From Rostratula benghalensis (lineage: Eukaryota > Chordata > Aves > Charadriiformes > Rostratulidae), in contig VXAI01000066.1 of the NCBI GenBank assembly GCA_013399305.1, forward strand, positions 2,322,516 to 2,386,515: a DNA stretch of 64,000 nucleotides, written 5' to 3'. The translations under genes and the position numbers were made by a program. Below, piece by piece: positions 13,301-25,100 of this stretch; the stretch's first letter is position 1; each line of letters opens with the position of its first letter. The notes under the pieces are model-generated. The model was not told where the DNA came from. It saw nothing but the letters and a program-made list of their open reading frames with translations, and ran no database searches.

Positions 13301-15389
13301 GGAGAATGAGACTACTAAATGTAACAGATGGCCAGGCACCATCAGCATCTACACAAGCATGAGCAAAATGGATGGAAATGCTTTACCAGGCTGCTGAGAT
13401 GGTGTCTTCAGTTCCTGCAGTTATTTTCTGCCCCAGATAGCTACAGAGCAGCTATGTAGCAGTAGGGGAACTGACTACAGCTGTATATCCCATACATCAT
13501 TGCAATATAATACTTGCAGCAATTCTTTACAGTGGTCCCTTAAAAATATTCTGATAGGGCAATGAAAAACTTAAAACCTCCCACTGTGCTCTCCTTTTAT
13601 ATTAATTGTTTATAGAATTCTCTTTATTTCAGGATGCAGGAGTAGCTGCTCTGAAGACATGTATTACCTCCCTGATGAATGACCCACATCCAGCTACTGC
13701 AACACCCACCCAGAGAAAACAAGCTGATGGATGAATTTTAAGCACAATTTTCTCAGGTGACCTAGATGAGTTTATCAAATTGCCTCCATACAACAGACCT
13801 TTCTGATCCAGGCCTATGAAATGTAAACATCTTACCCATTAGAAGCATTTAAATGGCTTCCAGCATCTTTACCTCCTGCTGAATTTCCCAGCAAGAGTAT
13901 AGCAAGGAGTACATGGAAAGAATTTATTTCCCTGGAAAGGAGGAAGAAGAATTCTTCTCATTCTGGGAATCAAAATGTTAAATTTGCACAAGATATTTAA
14001 AAAAAAAAAAGTCCCAGCAGCAGCCTCCAAATGATTCTAAAGTCACTGCCATGATAAAAATACATTTTGCAGCCATGAGTGTTTTAAAACAAGAGCGCTG
14101 TTTTTAAGCCACATAATAATATTAATCTGACTTCTGCCTCACCAACTGTGCAACTTGAATTAAAAAAAAAAAGAAAAATGAAGATTGTTCTAGACGTGGT
14201 GACCACAAAACAAAACCCACTTTTTTTTCTCTTTTACCCAGAAGCTTTATTTGTTCTAGGTAAGACTGCACTTCTCCATTCACTGACAAATCGCTTTATC
14301 TTTTCTTACCGAGTTCATTATCAGCACTCAGACATGTTCCCTAACTCCTTCTCAAAAGTCTCTCCCATCTGAAAGCAGTAGCTTACATTATTCATGAGGA
14401 TAATCACAAATATGCAGAGAGCCATAGACTTGTAATGGAGAGGCTGACTTGTATCCGATCCAAATTCCATGCACTTCATGGAGCTTACGACTTTCCCATA
14501 AATTTTTGCAGCATGGACATACCTCCATTCTCAGCCACTCCAACAGTCCCAAAGCAGGGATGACTTTGAAAAAAGTTCTCATGTTCCCCCATAAAGTTTT
14601 ATTTCTTTTGAAGGAGGGATATCAAGTAGATCTATTATGCCACCTTCTCATGGGTTCTCCAGTTGGCTGTATTTGTTTATGCATGCTGTACCCTGTCTGT
14701 GCATACAGAAGGCACAAATGGGGTTCATGCTCTTAAACGGTAGTCTGGAAATTTAGCAAAATTAAAAATTTTCAAGACCATAAGAACAGCAAAATCAAGT
14801 TACTGTCATTTCCAATGGCTCCATGAAAAAGCCAAGAAAAATTAGTTCCCTGGTTAGCATTGACTGCCAGCAACCCACAACTGGGCATTTTTTAAGGCAA
14901 CTTCTTTAGCTTTGGTGGTCTAGAGAGACTTCTTTCTTGTCTACCTTGCAAGAAGCACCCTGAGTCAGCCACAGTCCTGTGGCAATTGCTTTATGAGTCA
15001 TAAGGTAGGAGTAAAGTCCAGGAAGCTTTGAAAAGGAAAAAAATTAAACATGTCTGTAACTACAGGGGCAGCAATGATGTTTGCCTGGAATGTTATTAAC
15101 CAAGGACAGATAGAAAAAGTGAGGGATCTTCATGGCAGGGGCTTTCCACTTGTGCATTAATGGAAATATCCCAACTCCTTTTGTACAAGATTATTAAATC
15201 ACAGTACTAAAGTAATAGGTTAAGAAAATGGAGGTATTTCTAAATCCCTCAAATCTGAGGCCAAAAAAAGATTCTTTCCATTAAGCATCAAACCCACCCT
15301 GAGCAGATTTGTGCCATCAGATGCAGGCTAATAAGGAAGAAAGAGACGATGCATTCATAGCCACATTAACCAGTAATAACTGTGTAACT
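4382..15389. other. About 11 kb of non-coding DNA without a recognisable gene
   Basis: I see no exon, RNA gene or clear interspersed repeat. Low-complexity tracts include a 17-base A run (4990-5006) and a CA/A-rich tract (about 11590-11643) that generates spurious Phe/Trp-rich minus-strand frames. Blocks around 8020-8110, 10840-10940 and 12530-12690 are AT-rich with homeodomain-like words and could be conserved elements. The longest open frame in the window (11513-12088 minus, 191 codons) crosses the A-rich tract and shows no family signature. Confidence 0.45.
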
Positions 15390-15615
15390 TCAGCAGAAGA
15401 CAGAATCATGGAGACATTAATAAGTGATGAGATCACAAAACATCTGGAGAAACGTGAGCTGATATAAAAAGTAGCCAGCAGAGTCTTATAAAGGGTAAAT
15501 CTTGTTTGACAAATCTGCTGGAATTTTTTAAAGAGGTAACACAGACTGCAGACAGGAAGAAAACATGGGACATAATCTGTTTGGATTTTAAAAGGTTATT
15601 TGACACATCCCAGCC
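15390..15615 (+). mobile_element. Old CR1-like LINE fragment, reverse transcriptase palm region
   Basis: This is a decayed non-LTR retrotransposon remnant. A 39-codon frame at 15491-15607 is free of stops and carries the pattern G-K-S-C-L-T-N-L-L-E-F-F, then a variable spacer, then D-I-I-C-L-D-F-K-R-L-F-D-T. This is the CR1-clade motif usually seen as [DI]-x-Y-L-D-F-x-K-A-F-D, containing the first catalytic-region aspartate of the reverse transcriptase. The Ala of KAF is replaced by Leu, and the frame degrades on both sides (an in-frame TAA just upstream). It is not capable of encoding an enzyme. Its divergence suggests an insertion far older than the CR1 copies at 34946 and 58478. Confidence 0.72.
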
Positions 15616-18600
15616 CACAGGCTAGTGTATTAAAGTACTACAAGTCAAGAAATGCACCAACTTTGAACACACAAATAAAATTAAGGAAGTTAACAGCCTG
15701 GTAGTGTTATCAGCAAAAAGCAGAGGGAGCAAAGTGGAGCATGTTTTGTTCTGTGCATGTGAGATAGAGGAAGACATCATAACACAAACATCCAACCAGA
15801 TGGATCACATTGAGCAGTTATGTGGAAAACAAAGTAATATGCTCTGTAATGGCCATGATATTAATTTTAACTGTAAGATGAGGAGGTTTAATATTAGAAG
15901 CTTTGGAAGACACACAATAGAAGAAACTGGGAGAGACTCTAGGAATAACTCCAGAAGATTTCATGATAAGCAGAAGGCTAACAATGCAGATGGGGCCATG
16001 CACAACATGGGAATCTGAGTCCTACATGAACTGTGCACTGGCCAGTGAGGGAGACCACACTTGGGTTGCTCTCAAACGGAAGCAGTATTTTGTCTTAAGG
16101 ACAAAGTGATAACAGGTTTGACAGCAAACACACACAGAAAGGAAATACAAAGGCCTCTTCCTTTACTTTTTAGTGGACCAAAGTTTCCTTATTATTTCTT
16201 TTCCCAAAATCTGTTAAAAACTATGTGGTTATATCTCTTTATTCTAAGAGAGATAATAATCTGCCCCAAAATCAGGTTCTGACAGTTTGTCAGTCTGCCC
16301 AGTTGTGGGCAGTAATTTTGGGTGGGGCAAAGTTTTAGGGTTTTTCCTTCCAGGGAAAAAGACCATGTAGTGGATTCATCCTTGAGGCTCTGATCCTTCC
16401 TGCTGCCTGGCAGAGAGAATAGCCACATTCATACATAGATGGAAAAGCATCCAAGGGCTGACCTAAGAAATAGTTCAAATTTACGACCTTCAGAAATAGA
16501 TCCCTGGCAGAGGGGAGATCTCCAAAAGCTCCAGAAGCTGCAAGTCAACAGTGAGCTAAGCAGTGAATAGCCAGCAGGTAGAACATATTCTCTTCAGCAA
16601 CAGGCTCCACGTTTAACCTGGTAAAACTGTGGGAAATTTCTCTCCCTTGAAATAGAGCAAATAGTCTTACAGTAAGAGGGATCACAGGCAATGAGGGTTC
16701 CAATGATTTAGAGTTTTCACTAGACTGAAAACCTGGAAAGCAAAATGAACACTCTAGAGTTCCTCTGGATGAAGGCAGCAAAAGAAGCATTCAAATAGAA
16801 ACTAAACCTAGAAAACTAAATAAAGTAAGGAAAAGTCTGATCTCAAGGGTATGCTGTTGCATCTCTGGCTGGAGTATATGTGACAGTACAAATATTCAGA
16901 GTGAAGATACACACAGGGCACCTGCTTAAAGCAAAATGCACATCTGTGCTTTCTGTTCTTCTTCAGGGGCTCTCATTTTTTCTTAGTAAACCATTATGAC
17001 TGAGATTATTTGTTCAGTTGTATTGACTCCTCATTTTATTGTTTGCAGCACAATTCTCTTTTATGTTGTGGAAGTGGACTCGCAGAGAGCTCCAGCAGCC
17101 CTTTGCATCTTCACTGTTCCTTTACACAAAAACAGTTGTCTTATTTTCGTTGAAACATCACTGGACTTTTTTCCCCCTCCCCTGTGGCAAGCAGCAACAA
17201 GTAAAAACTAATGCAGAATTCATCCTCTGACATAATACATAAAACTTGATCACATTTTCTGCTTCTCAGCTGAAACGTATTGATCTGATTACTCTCTGGG
17301 ATGAAACATGGAAGAAGACAAGTTCCTCATATAAAAATAAACTATTTAATGTAGATGTCCAAACACATATACACTTACATTACATGTCTAGATCAATGCA
17401 TTATTTTTGTAAAGCATTTGGCCATCTCTGGAAATAAAGAACATATATGAAATTAAGACCAAATTTACCACATTATGCCAGTTTAATATATCCATTAATA
17501 GCGTTGATCTTAGTGGAGTCAGACTTTCAGGGAACTAGAGGGGAATCAGGATAACCCAGAGAGGAGATAATCATAGGGAAAAAAGGGGGAAGACAAGCAG
17601 CGTGAGAGAAGATGGGTCAGTGACATAAAAGCCAGCTGGCTTCTTCTGAAGGGTTTCTGGTCCTGCCTGGAGCAGCTGTGCAGAGCATCACCTGAGAAGA
17701 GAGTGCCAGAGGATTTGATGAGGAATTTCTCATAGAACTGAAGCTTCTGTGCAGCACAAAAGGCATCCGCCCAGGCCCGGAGTGTCTGGCTGGGTATGGG
17801 GCAGAAGGACTTGGGATAATTAGAAAAAGCAAAAGTATCAGTGAGCAGAGAACAGAACCAAACGCAGAAAAAGATGATGCACAGCACTTAGAGAACACAT
17901 TCAGCCTGGGTCTGCAGTCAGCACTACCCACTTTCTATAAGCAACAAGGCTTCCAGCTATGGGACACACGGTGTCCACACACGGGCATGACCCACCCAAG
18001 CCACCACTGCAGCGAGAGCCTGCAGCACAACACATGCACGCCGAGAGGTAAGAATAAGTCTTCAAAGAAAACTCAGTTCAGCATTTTCCAACTTTGGGAA
18101 TTTGAAACTTAAATAATCTCCTTTTCACCTTTTCGTTACAAAAAAACAAGAATATGCATGGAGGATTGTTTTCAAACACAGCCTGCAGTGCAGCAGGCTG
18201 CTGAGGCAGCAGCACAGTCTTGAATTACAATTTTTATTTATTATTTTGTTGTGCTCCCTGTATTTTTCTTACAGCACAGAGAAGGAAAAAAAAGCAATTT
18301 TCAAAAGTTTATAACTCAGCTCTACCACAATGAAATGTCCTTTGGGAGACAGAAAAGTGGGGAAAGAAGGACATTTATGGCAAATCTCCATTGCCAGTCC
18401 TTTTTCTTATCTCTTTACAAATGTCTGCAGAAAACACCAATAGAATTAAGGCTTACAAGAAAAAAAAAATCATAAATATGCTACAGTGAAATATGTTAAG
18501 CAATCCCAGTACTATATATACCACTCTTTTTAAGTGTTTATATAGAAATACACTCGTAAGCATGTAAATGTATGTTCTCCACAGGCAGGATGGTGCACTG

Positions 18601-20089
18601 CAATGGGTTTATGACAGGTAGCACCTGGGGGAAAGGCAAGGCATTCCCCTCTCTTGACTGTGCCAATACAGTCACACACCACAGCATGCCTTTGTCACAA
18701 ATTTTACTGGGATTTACTTTGGAAATATTCTAGCAAGCACTTACACATATGTTTAGGGAGACTTACTTCATTCTTCCACCTGTAAAACTTTAACTGCTTT
18801 GTGTTTAATTGCCTTAAACCTCAGAAGGAAAGGGGGGAAAAATATGAAAATAAAGAGCCTGAGTTTCTCCTCAGTTGCAGGGCCTCAGTGGAGATTCCCT
18901 TTAGCTTTGGTAACATTAACAAGCATAAAACCAATTACTAGAATGAATTCAAATAATTTTTTTTCCTACCAAAACTCATAAGTTTAAAGACAACTCTTGT
19001 AAGCATCCCTAAACCAAAGGAGAGGGCTGAGCCTACTGAAACACAAGAAACACTCCCTCTTATCAGGTTAGTGGGGCAGACTACAGTGCACTTGTAGGGT
19101 GAAAACTGGAAGAAAAGGAAACGTGATGAGTAGGTGTTTTGAACTAACAGCTGTGAATAAAGTTGATAAATTTTTTGCGCTGTTGAAACAAACCCTGAGC
19201 TGTGAGCAGAGAACAGGTAAAGAGGGCAAGGATGCATGAGTCACCATTTATGATATTGTAACGAGTTTTCTTGCAGAAAAACAAACAATACAATACCTTC
19301 ATCTGCTGCACATCACAGATGACTGGCCATCTGAATCTCAAACCTGACTCAGGAGAACTGAACTCCAGAAACATGGAGCAGCTTTCCCTAAACACCTTTG
19401 AGCATTTCCTTGCTATTCCTAGAACTAAGGCCAGGCTCTCTCCCGACAATGAGAGGCAATCCTCCAAAAGCTGGAAGTCATCACCAGCCAGGAGCTGATG
19501 CCAACCCAAGCAGCGCTGGATCTAACCCCATGCCCTCACCCAGCATCCCACCCCAGTGCCTGGCAGGGCTGCTGCCAACAGAGGAGCCAGGAGGGCAGCA
19601 GAGGGAAAGACACAGTCTGCTCTGTCAAATTCTTTCAGGTTCCATGTTAAAAACCAGGAACTCTTACAATAAATCCTTAGTGGGACTTCTTCCTGGTACT
19701 CCCTCCAAGACTGCAAAACTGTTAGGAAAGAGGTTGAGGAGCCAAAACCAAATTCAGCATTATGCAACATATGTTTAAAATATATCTAAAACCTTCCCTA
19801 TATCACAGAATCTAGAATGAAGTTGATGTCAGTGTCACCAAATGGATCCATAAGTGTCATTAGATGGAGCACAAAGCAGGAAGAAAACATATGAAAATAA
19901 GAACATGCATACTGGCATGTGAGGCAGGGAGTTTATTGTCAAGTATTAGATTTTCTAACTGCAGTATGGAGTCTTAAAATAATTTCTACATAGGCTTTCT
20001 GTGTAAAAAGCACAGTCAGTGAAAAGTTACACTAATTTAAACAAAATTAATAAAGAAATGTTCTGCTTCTTTTTATCATCTTTCTACCT
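15616..20089. other. Non-coding DNA, no gene seen
   Basis: An open frame at 15704-16018 follows the LINE remnant, but its translation matches no part of a reverse transcriptase that I recognise. Minus-strand frames around 17546-17931 and 19144-19509 have no domain signature. The block holds ordinary AT-rich sequence with short A and T tracts. Confidence 0.4.
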
Positions 20090-20420
20090 CTCATCATTTA
20101 TCATGCAAATTAAATTGCAGTAATAGAAAATGTAAAGAAAACAAACTCTGCAGTATATTGAAACCTCTATCCAGCAAGAGATAAGGTTGAATATTAGAAG
20201 GAAAGGTGCAGAAAATTAGCTGTCCATACAATAACTGGGAGGGAAACTGTTTTATTTAGCCTGGAGGGATTTTTTGTTGCGAACTGACTAAATTAAAATC
20301 CAGACTATTATACCCAGTATCACGCCAGAAAACGCCTTTTCCTTGCACTTTTAGATAAATTTTCATTGATCTCATTTTATGCATTATTACATTTTTAATG
20401 AGATGTACAGTATTTCGAAG
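20090..20420. promoter_or_regulatory. Candidate conserved non-coding element with octamer motif
   Basis: The block contains a perfect POU-factor octamer ATGCAAAT (20103-20110), followed closely by AATTAAATTGCAG-type sequence, and ends in AT-rich words such as TTTATGCATTATTAC (about 20377-20391). No repeat family or open frame explains it. The regulatory call is an inference from motif content; conservation is untested. Confidence 0.22.
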
Positions 20421-20799
20421 CTAATTTTAAATGCCTTCTCTTTCTCCTTCCTCCATTCCCCTTACCTCCTCCCACCGTATACACACTTACTGCTTGTTGG
20501 ATTAACATTTCTGATAAATTGCTAGACCAGAAAGGAGCATTACCGAGAGGAAATAAATTACTTCCATCTTTTGCAGCTCCAGCACAGTAAAGTAACCTTA
20601 AAAATGCCCGCTGTCTAATTATGCCACCTTGCAATTCTTTCCCAATGCAATCATTTTATTTCGTGTAATAATTTTATTTGTTGTCAGTAACCCTGGAAAA
20701 CATACAGATTGTGGCAAGAAGTCACCTTCCTCTGCCAGCAGTACTGGCCATAAGAGGCAGCACTCCCTTGAAATTCAAAACTCCTCTAGAAATAAAAGT

Positions 20800-20833
20800 T
20801 TTATTCACAAGATCTTTGACTCTTGTGAATAAA
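20800..20833 (+). other. Perfect 13-bp inverted repeat (stem-loop)
   Basis: The left arm TTTATTCACAAGA (20800-20812) and the right arm TCTTGTGAATAAA (20821-20833) are exact reverse complements separated by an 8-base loop TCTTTGAC. With one bulged T the stem extends by a further G-C pair. It lies at the end of an open frame (20629-20832) that otherwise looks random. It is shorter than a typical microRNA precursor. It could be a cruciform-forming site, part of a decayed transposon or chance. Confidence 0.85.
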
Positions 20834-21564
20834 CTACAAAGCAGGTGAGCGTGGGTGAACTGGCCTATTGCCAGAGCACAGTGATCTTGACTTTAAAATA
20901 TTAGCCAATAATTGATTTTCAGCATGGAAAACTTGGCTTGTTCCCCAAAGTTTTAAAGTTTATTTTCTTCCTTTGACTATTTTTGGTAAAGTCATACCCT
21001 GTAAAATAAAAGGGGAAATTGCAGGGACAAAGCATGAAATAAAAGTTCTGCCTCTAGCCCATCATTAAGTACCAGGGGTTTTATTTCCCTCTTTGATTTG
21101 AGGGCTGCTTTTTTGTGAATAGGAGTTGGTTTGTGTGATGGGCAGAGGTTTGATGAAGTATATTACAATGCCCGAATCAGCAAGAACAACAGCAGAAAAG
21201 ATGCCTCTGAGATGTTGATGCATGTAACAGTCAGAAAATGAGAGTCACGAGAGACCAGCTAAAAGGTATAAAGAGCAGTGGGCTGATGACGTAATGCCTT
21301 CAAAATGGGTACAATGGGTATCACTGGAAGGAGGGTTTGTGTATCACATCATTTTCCATGTACTGAATATCCTGTTCCTACCCTGTGGTATGTCAAACAG
21401 CTTCACTCCTGCCAAGCCTCTTCCCTGGGCCACCACTGCCCAGTTCAGAGCTCACAGACAACCCTGATGAGCCCCCGCCAGCTCTGCACAGGCTGAAAGG
21501 CCCCGCTGCTCCACCGTGCCCCAGACAAACAGGGCTGTCTTTTTCCCTGCTCTCCTCTGCTTTT

Positions 21565-21651
21565 CATCCAATTACTTACTATCTTTTAAGTGCGATGCTC
21601 CAACTACTACATCCAATTACTTACTATCTTTTGTAAGTGCGATGCTCCAAC
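21565..21651 (+). repeat. Tandem duplication, 45-bp unit, two copies
   Basis: A 45-base unit beginning CATCCAATTACTTACTATC is present at 21565-21609 and again from 21610 to 21651. The copies differ mainly by a 2-base GT insertion in the second copy, which reads TTTTGTAAGTGC instead of TTTTAAGTGC. The near identity implies a recent local slippage or duplication event. Confidence 0.92.
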
Positions 21652-21920
21652 AAGATACTGAAATGTAAGCAAGGCTTTGCATGGCCTGACCAGTGCAAGA
21701 TAGTAACTGTACCATAATACAGAAGGTATTATATCCCAGAAGGCTGTTTCACCAAGACACTAAAATATACACCATCCTACTGTCAAGTAACCATCAATTT
21801 GTGGTTACCTCTGAAAATTTTTTTACAGTTCTGCTACCTAGCCAGTTCCTGTCCAGTTTGTTTTTAGAAAGGGAAAATAAATAAGTATAGACAATTAGGT
21901 GTTTCATAATTTCATTTCAA

Positions 21921-22186
21921 CTCCATAATTTCCAAAAATTTTTCAAACTTTCCAAGATTGTCCTGAATTACTCTCTTGTCCTCCAGAGGGATAGCAGCCA
22001 CTCTCCTTTCCTCTGCCAGCATCAAGAGCACATTCACTACTTCACTGTTCACAGCTCCTCTGCAACGCAAACCCTCCCAGCTCTCCACTTGATTTACCTC
22101 CTCAGTCTAAAAACTAATATTGTTTATTGATAACCACACTTGTGGAGAATTTCATTCTCCTGGCAAATGTGCACCCATCTTACCGG
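21921..22186 (-). mobile_element. Old CR1-like LINE fragment, 3' portion, reversed
   Basis: Read on the plus strand, this stretch follows the reverse complement of the downstream portion of old amniote CR1 elements. A CTTTCCAAGATTGTCCTGAA-like segment and TCTTGTCCTCCAGAG come first. A degraded TTGATAACCAC...TGGAGAATTTCATTCTCC...TGTGCACCCATCTTA segment comes later. In intact relatives this last part lies 3' of the reverse transcriptase core. No open frame survives. The match is from remembered consensus patterns, so the exact subfamily and ends are uncertain. Confidence 0.6.
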
Positions 22187-25100
22187 GTGTCAGTGCAGAC
22201 AACTGAGCAAGGCTGTGTGGCACTGTGTCAGAGCATCACTGAACTTAAAATGCATCACAGCTCCAGCCTTCTGCAGGCCAGTGGGATGGTGACACCTGGA
22301 ATAGAGAGGAATCAGGTGAACTGGACACCATCTGCAGTTACCAAACCCCTAGTGCCCTTTTGCATTTCTGCTGCAGCTGTTCCCCCCATCAGGAGGGGCC
22401 AAGAACACCTTTGGCAGTGGATATGCAATAGCAGCTGGTTTGGGGATGAGAAGAAACAGGTCAAGAGGGGGATCAGGGACAGGATGGGATACCCTTGAAC
22501 TAGAGCAGTAGTGGAGAATACATGAAAACTGGTGAGGGTGCCAGGAGAAGGGAAGAGGGCTGGGACTCTGGGCTCTGAAAAACATGGAAATGAAGGATAA
22601 ATGGAAGAGTATCTATTCAAGATGAAGCATTGTGAGAAGGGATTAAGAGTTTAGACTTGGGACAGTGGAAATGAAGCTGAGTAAAACATCCTGCAGACAA
22701 TGGGAGCAGGAAAGAATCTTAAATGCAAATCCACATTTCACAAAGGATTTATTGTTACCCAGCACCACTTTGAGAATTAAGTGTTTCCATCAGAAGTCTT
22801 GTCCCAGTGCACTAACACGACAGACAGCATGAGCCTTTCCAGATGTGGGAGCACGGAAGGGCTTATGAACCTGTGAAGCAAAATATTTTCTCCCCAAATG
22901 GATGAACAGGACCTTTACACACCATGTGAAAAATTATCACTAGCAAGAAAGCATTGTTACAGGCAACAAAACGGCAGCATCCTGAAATCAGAACCAGTGC
23001 ATGAAAACACAAAAAAAAGAAAGGTAAATAAAGGGAAGGAATATAGATCACAGAGCAAAATCTAGCCCTCGGGATGTATACTGTGGTCTTTGTGGTGAAA
23101 TTTCAAAATTATAAAACTTCCACAGCCAAACAATAGCAAAAACCATTATCACGGGTCACTTGAGCTCAGCTGCTATTAAACAGAAACTTTGTGAAAAATA
23201 TAATGATTTCCACAGATATACTTTGAGACCTCTTGCAAATGATGCAGGCAGGGAAAAAGAAAAAGGAGCAAAAGAAAGGGCTGGAGAGAGGAAAAAACAT
23301 CCTGTGTAGACTAAGCAGACTATAAATTCACAAAAAAAACAGCTAGAGATCAGGACATCCACAGCTGAGAACTTCTAGCAGGGGAAATGCCTTCTTAAAA
23401 GAAAATCAAACTAATTGCAAAGCAGTAAGAGTAGACCAACGTAGCTAACATTTTAAGTGCAAAAACCTGTAGGCTCATGTGGCTTCCACATGTCCCCAAT
23501 GTGCCCATCTTTCTCCAGATACATGGTGTGCAAGCAATAGACTATTTATATTTGCTCTGGCTGCTGGCATTGCATACATGTCTTTTTAAGCAAACCATAG
23601 TACAAACTAAACAATTTCCCTGGCATTACCTGTGGCATGTGGGTTCATAAGGAATTTAAATCACCGACCCGCCCCCTAAGGAGGGAACATCTGCAGTGGC
23701 CAGTCCCTGCCTGTTAGCTGCCCACCTACAGCAAACCACAGCGAAGTATGAGCTCCATCTGTCTTTTAAAAAGTACTGAGTTTTGCAATGAAAATTTGCA
23801 TTGAGGTAATGCACACCATATGGGGTTAAACCCTGGATTCATCTGTCCCAGTATCCATTTCTGATGGGACCAGTAGCGGGTGCCTCAGGCGAGCACAAAC
23901 CTTCCCCACACACAGTAAGCATTTTAGGATTTACTCTACCAAAAGTTGTTTCTCTGTGCCCAGTTGTTTACAGAAAACACCCGAGTTTTATCCTAATTGT
24001 GTGGGCATATCTCAGACTGGGACTGTTTTCAATAGAGTACATTTTCAAAATAATCCCAGACATTTGGCAGGGAAATTGCAAAAGCTGCTTGTAGGCTGTA
24101 TGTAACTTCTAACACACAAAAGCAATTATTGCATTCATTTAAATGGCTCTCCAAATGGATCCCGTTTGTGTGCTGGCAAGTAGGAGAGCCTGAGCTGAGT
24201 CTGCATTCAGGAATGTCAACTTCTGGACAGTGCTCGATCGCTGGCTCTTACCTGAGCTCCCAATCCCAGCTCCAGTGCAAACGAACAGCTGGGGATGAAT
24301 GGAGACCAGTCCCGGGCTGGGGATGGCTAAAGGCAGGGACAGAGGCAACCTCGCACAGATAAACTCTTTCTTTTGACACAGGCGTAACCAACTCCCACAC
24401 CCTGTTATTGCTGCTACTGCTTTATTAAAATGCATAAAGCAGCCAGAAGCAAAAGACACCAATAAATTCTTCTGTAAAAGCAGAAATGTTTTTTTTCAAA
24501 TGGCTCCCTTAACACTAATAATCACAGCTCTCTTATGTGTACTTGACTCTGGTTAACCTTTTTCTGGCACTTTTTAACTTCTCCAAGTCAGGTACTAATA
24601 TGGAACTAATGTGGGGTTTATTTTCCCTATAGGAATTGCAGAAAGAGCACTGCACATTATCGTAATCACGCAAGCTCCTTCCAGAAACTGCAGGACTTTA
24701 GATCAAAGCATCCGCATTATGGCACAGGAAAAGAATTTAATAACAATTGTGGGACTAAGCATTTTTTTTAATGTTAAGGGGGTTTTATTGAATATTAATC
24801 CTATAAAATGCTCCTGAAAGTTGGCAGAAGGAAAAACTGATGTCCCAAATAGTTACTGCGGCCTTCCACATTGCAGGGATGCAATTGCAGTGTAATCAGA
24901 ATTCATCACACCATTAGCAGAAGGACAACAGGAAAGGAGACACTTTCTCCTGCATCATGCTGTTAGAAACAACAAGAACTGCGAGAACAGAGCTTGTAGT
25001 TGTTAACCTTAGCCAAGCACTTGAAGTTTGCATGGTTTTTTGGTTTAGAGCTTGCAATTTCTTTCAGTACAACTCATACTCAATATTTGCACTTTCAATG

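Noticed and set aside
24611..24817. Acceptor-like TTTATTTTCCCTATAG with an open frame after it
   Set aside because: The tract is short, no donor is evident and the 68-codon frame has no recognisable motif.
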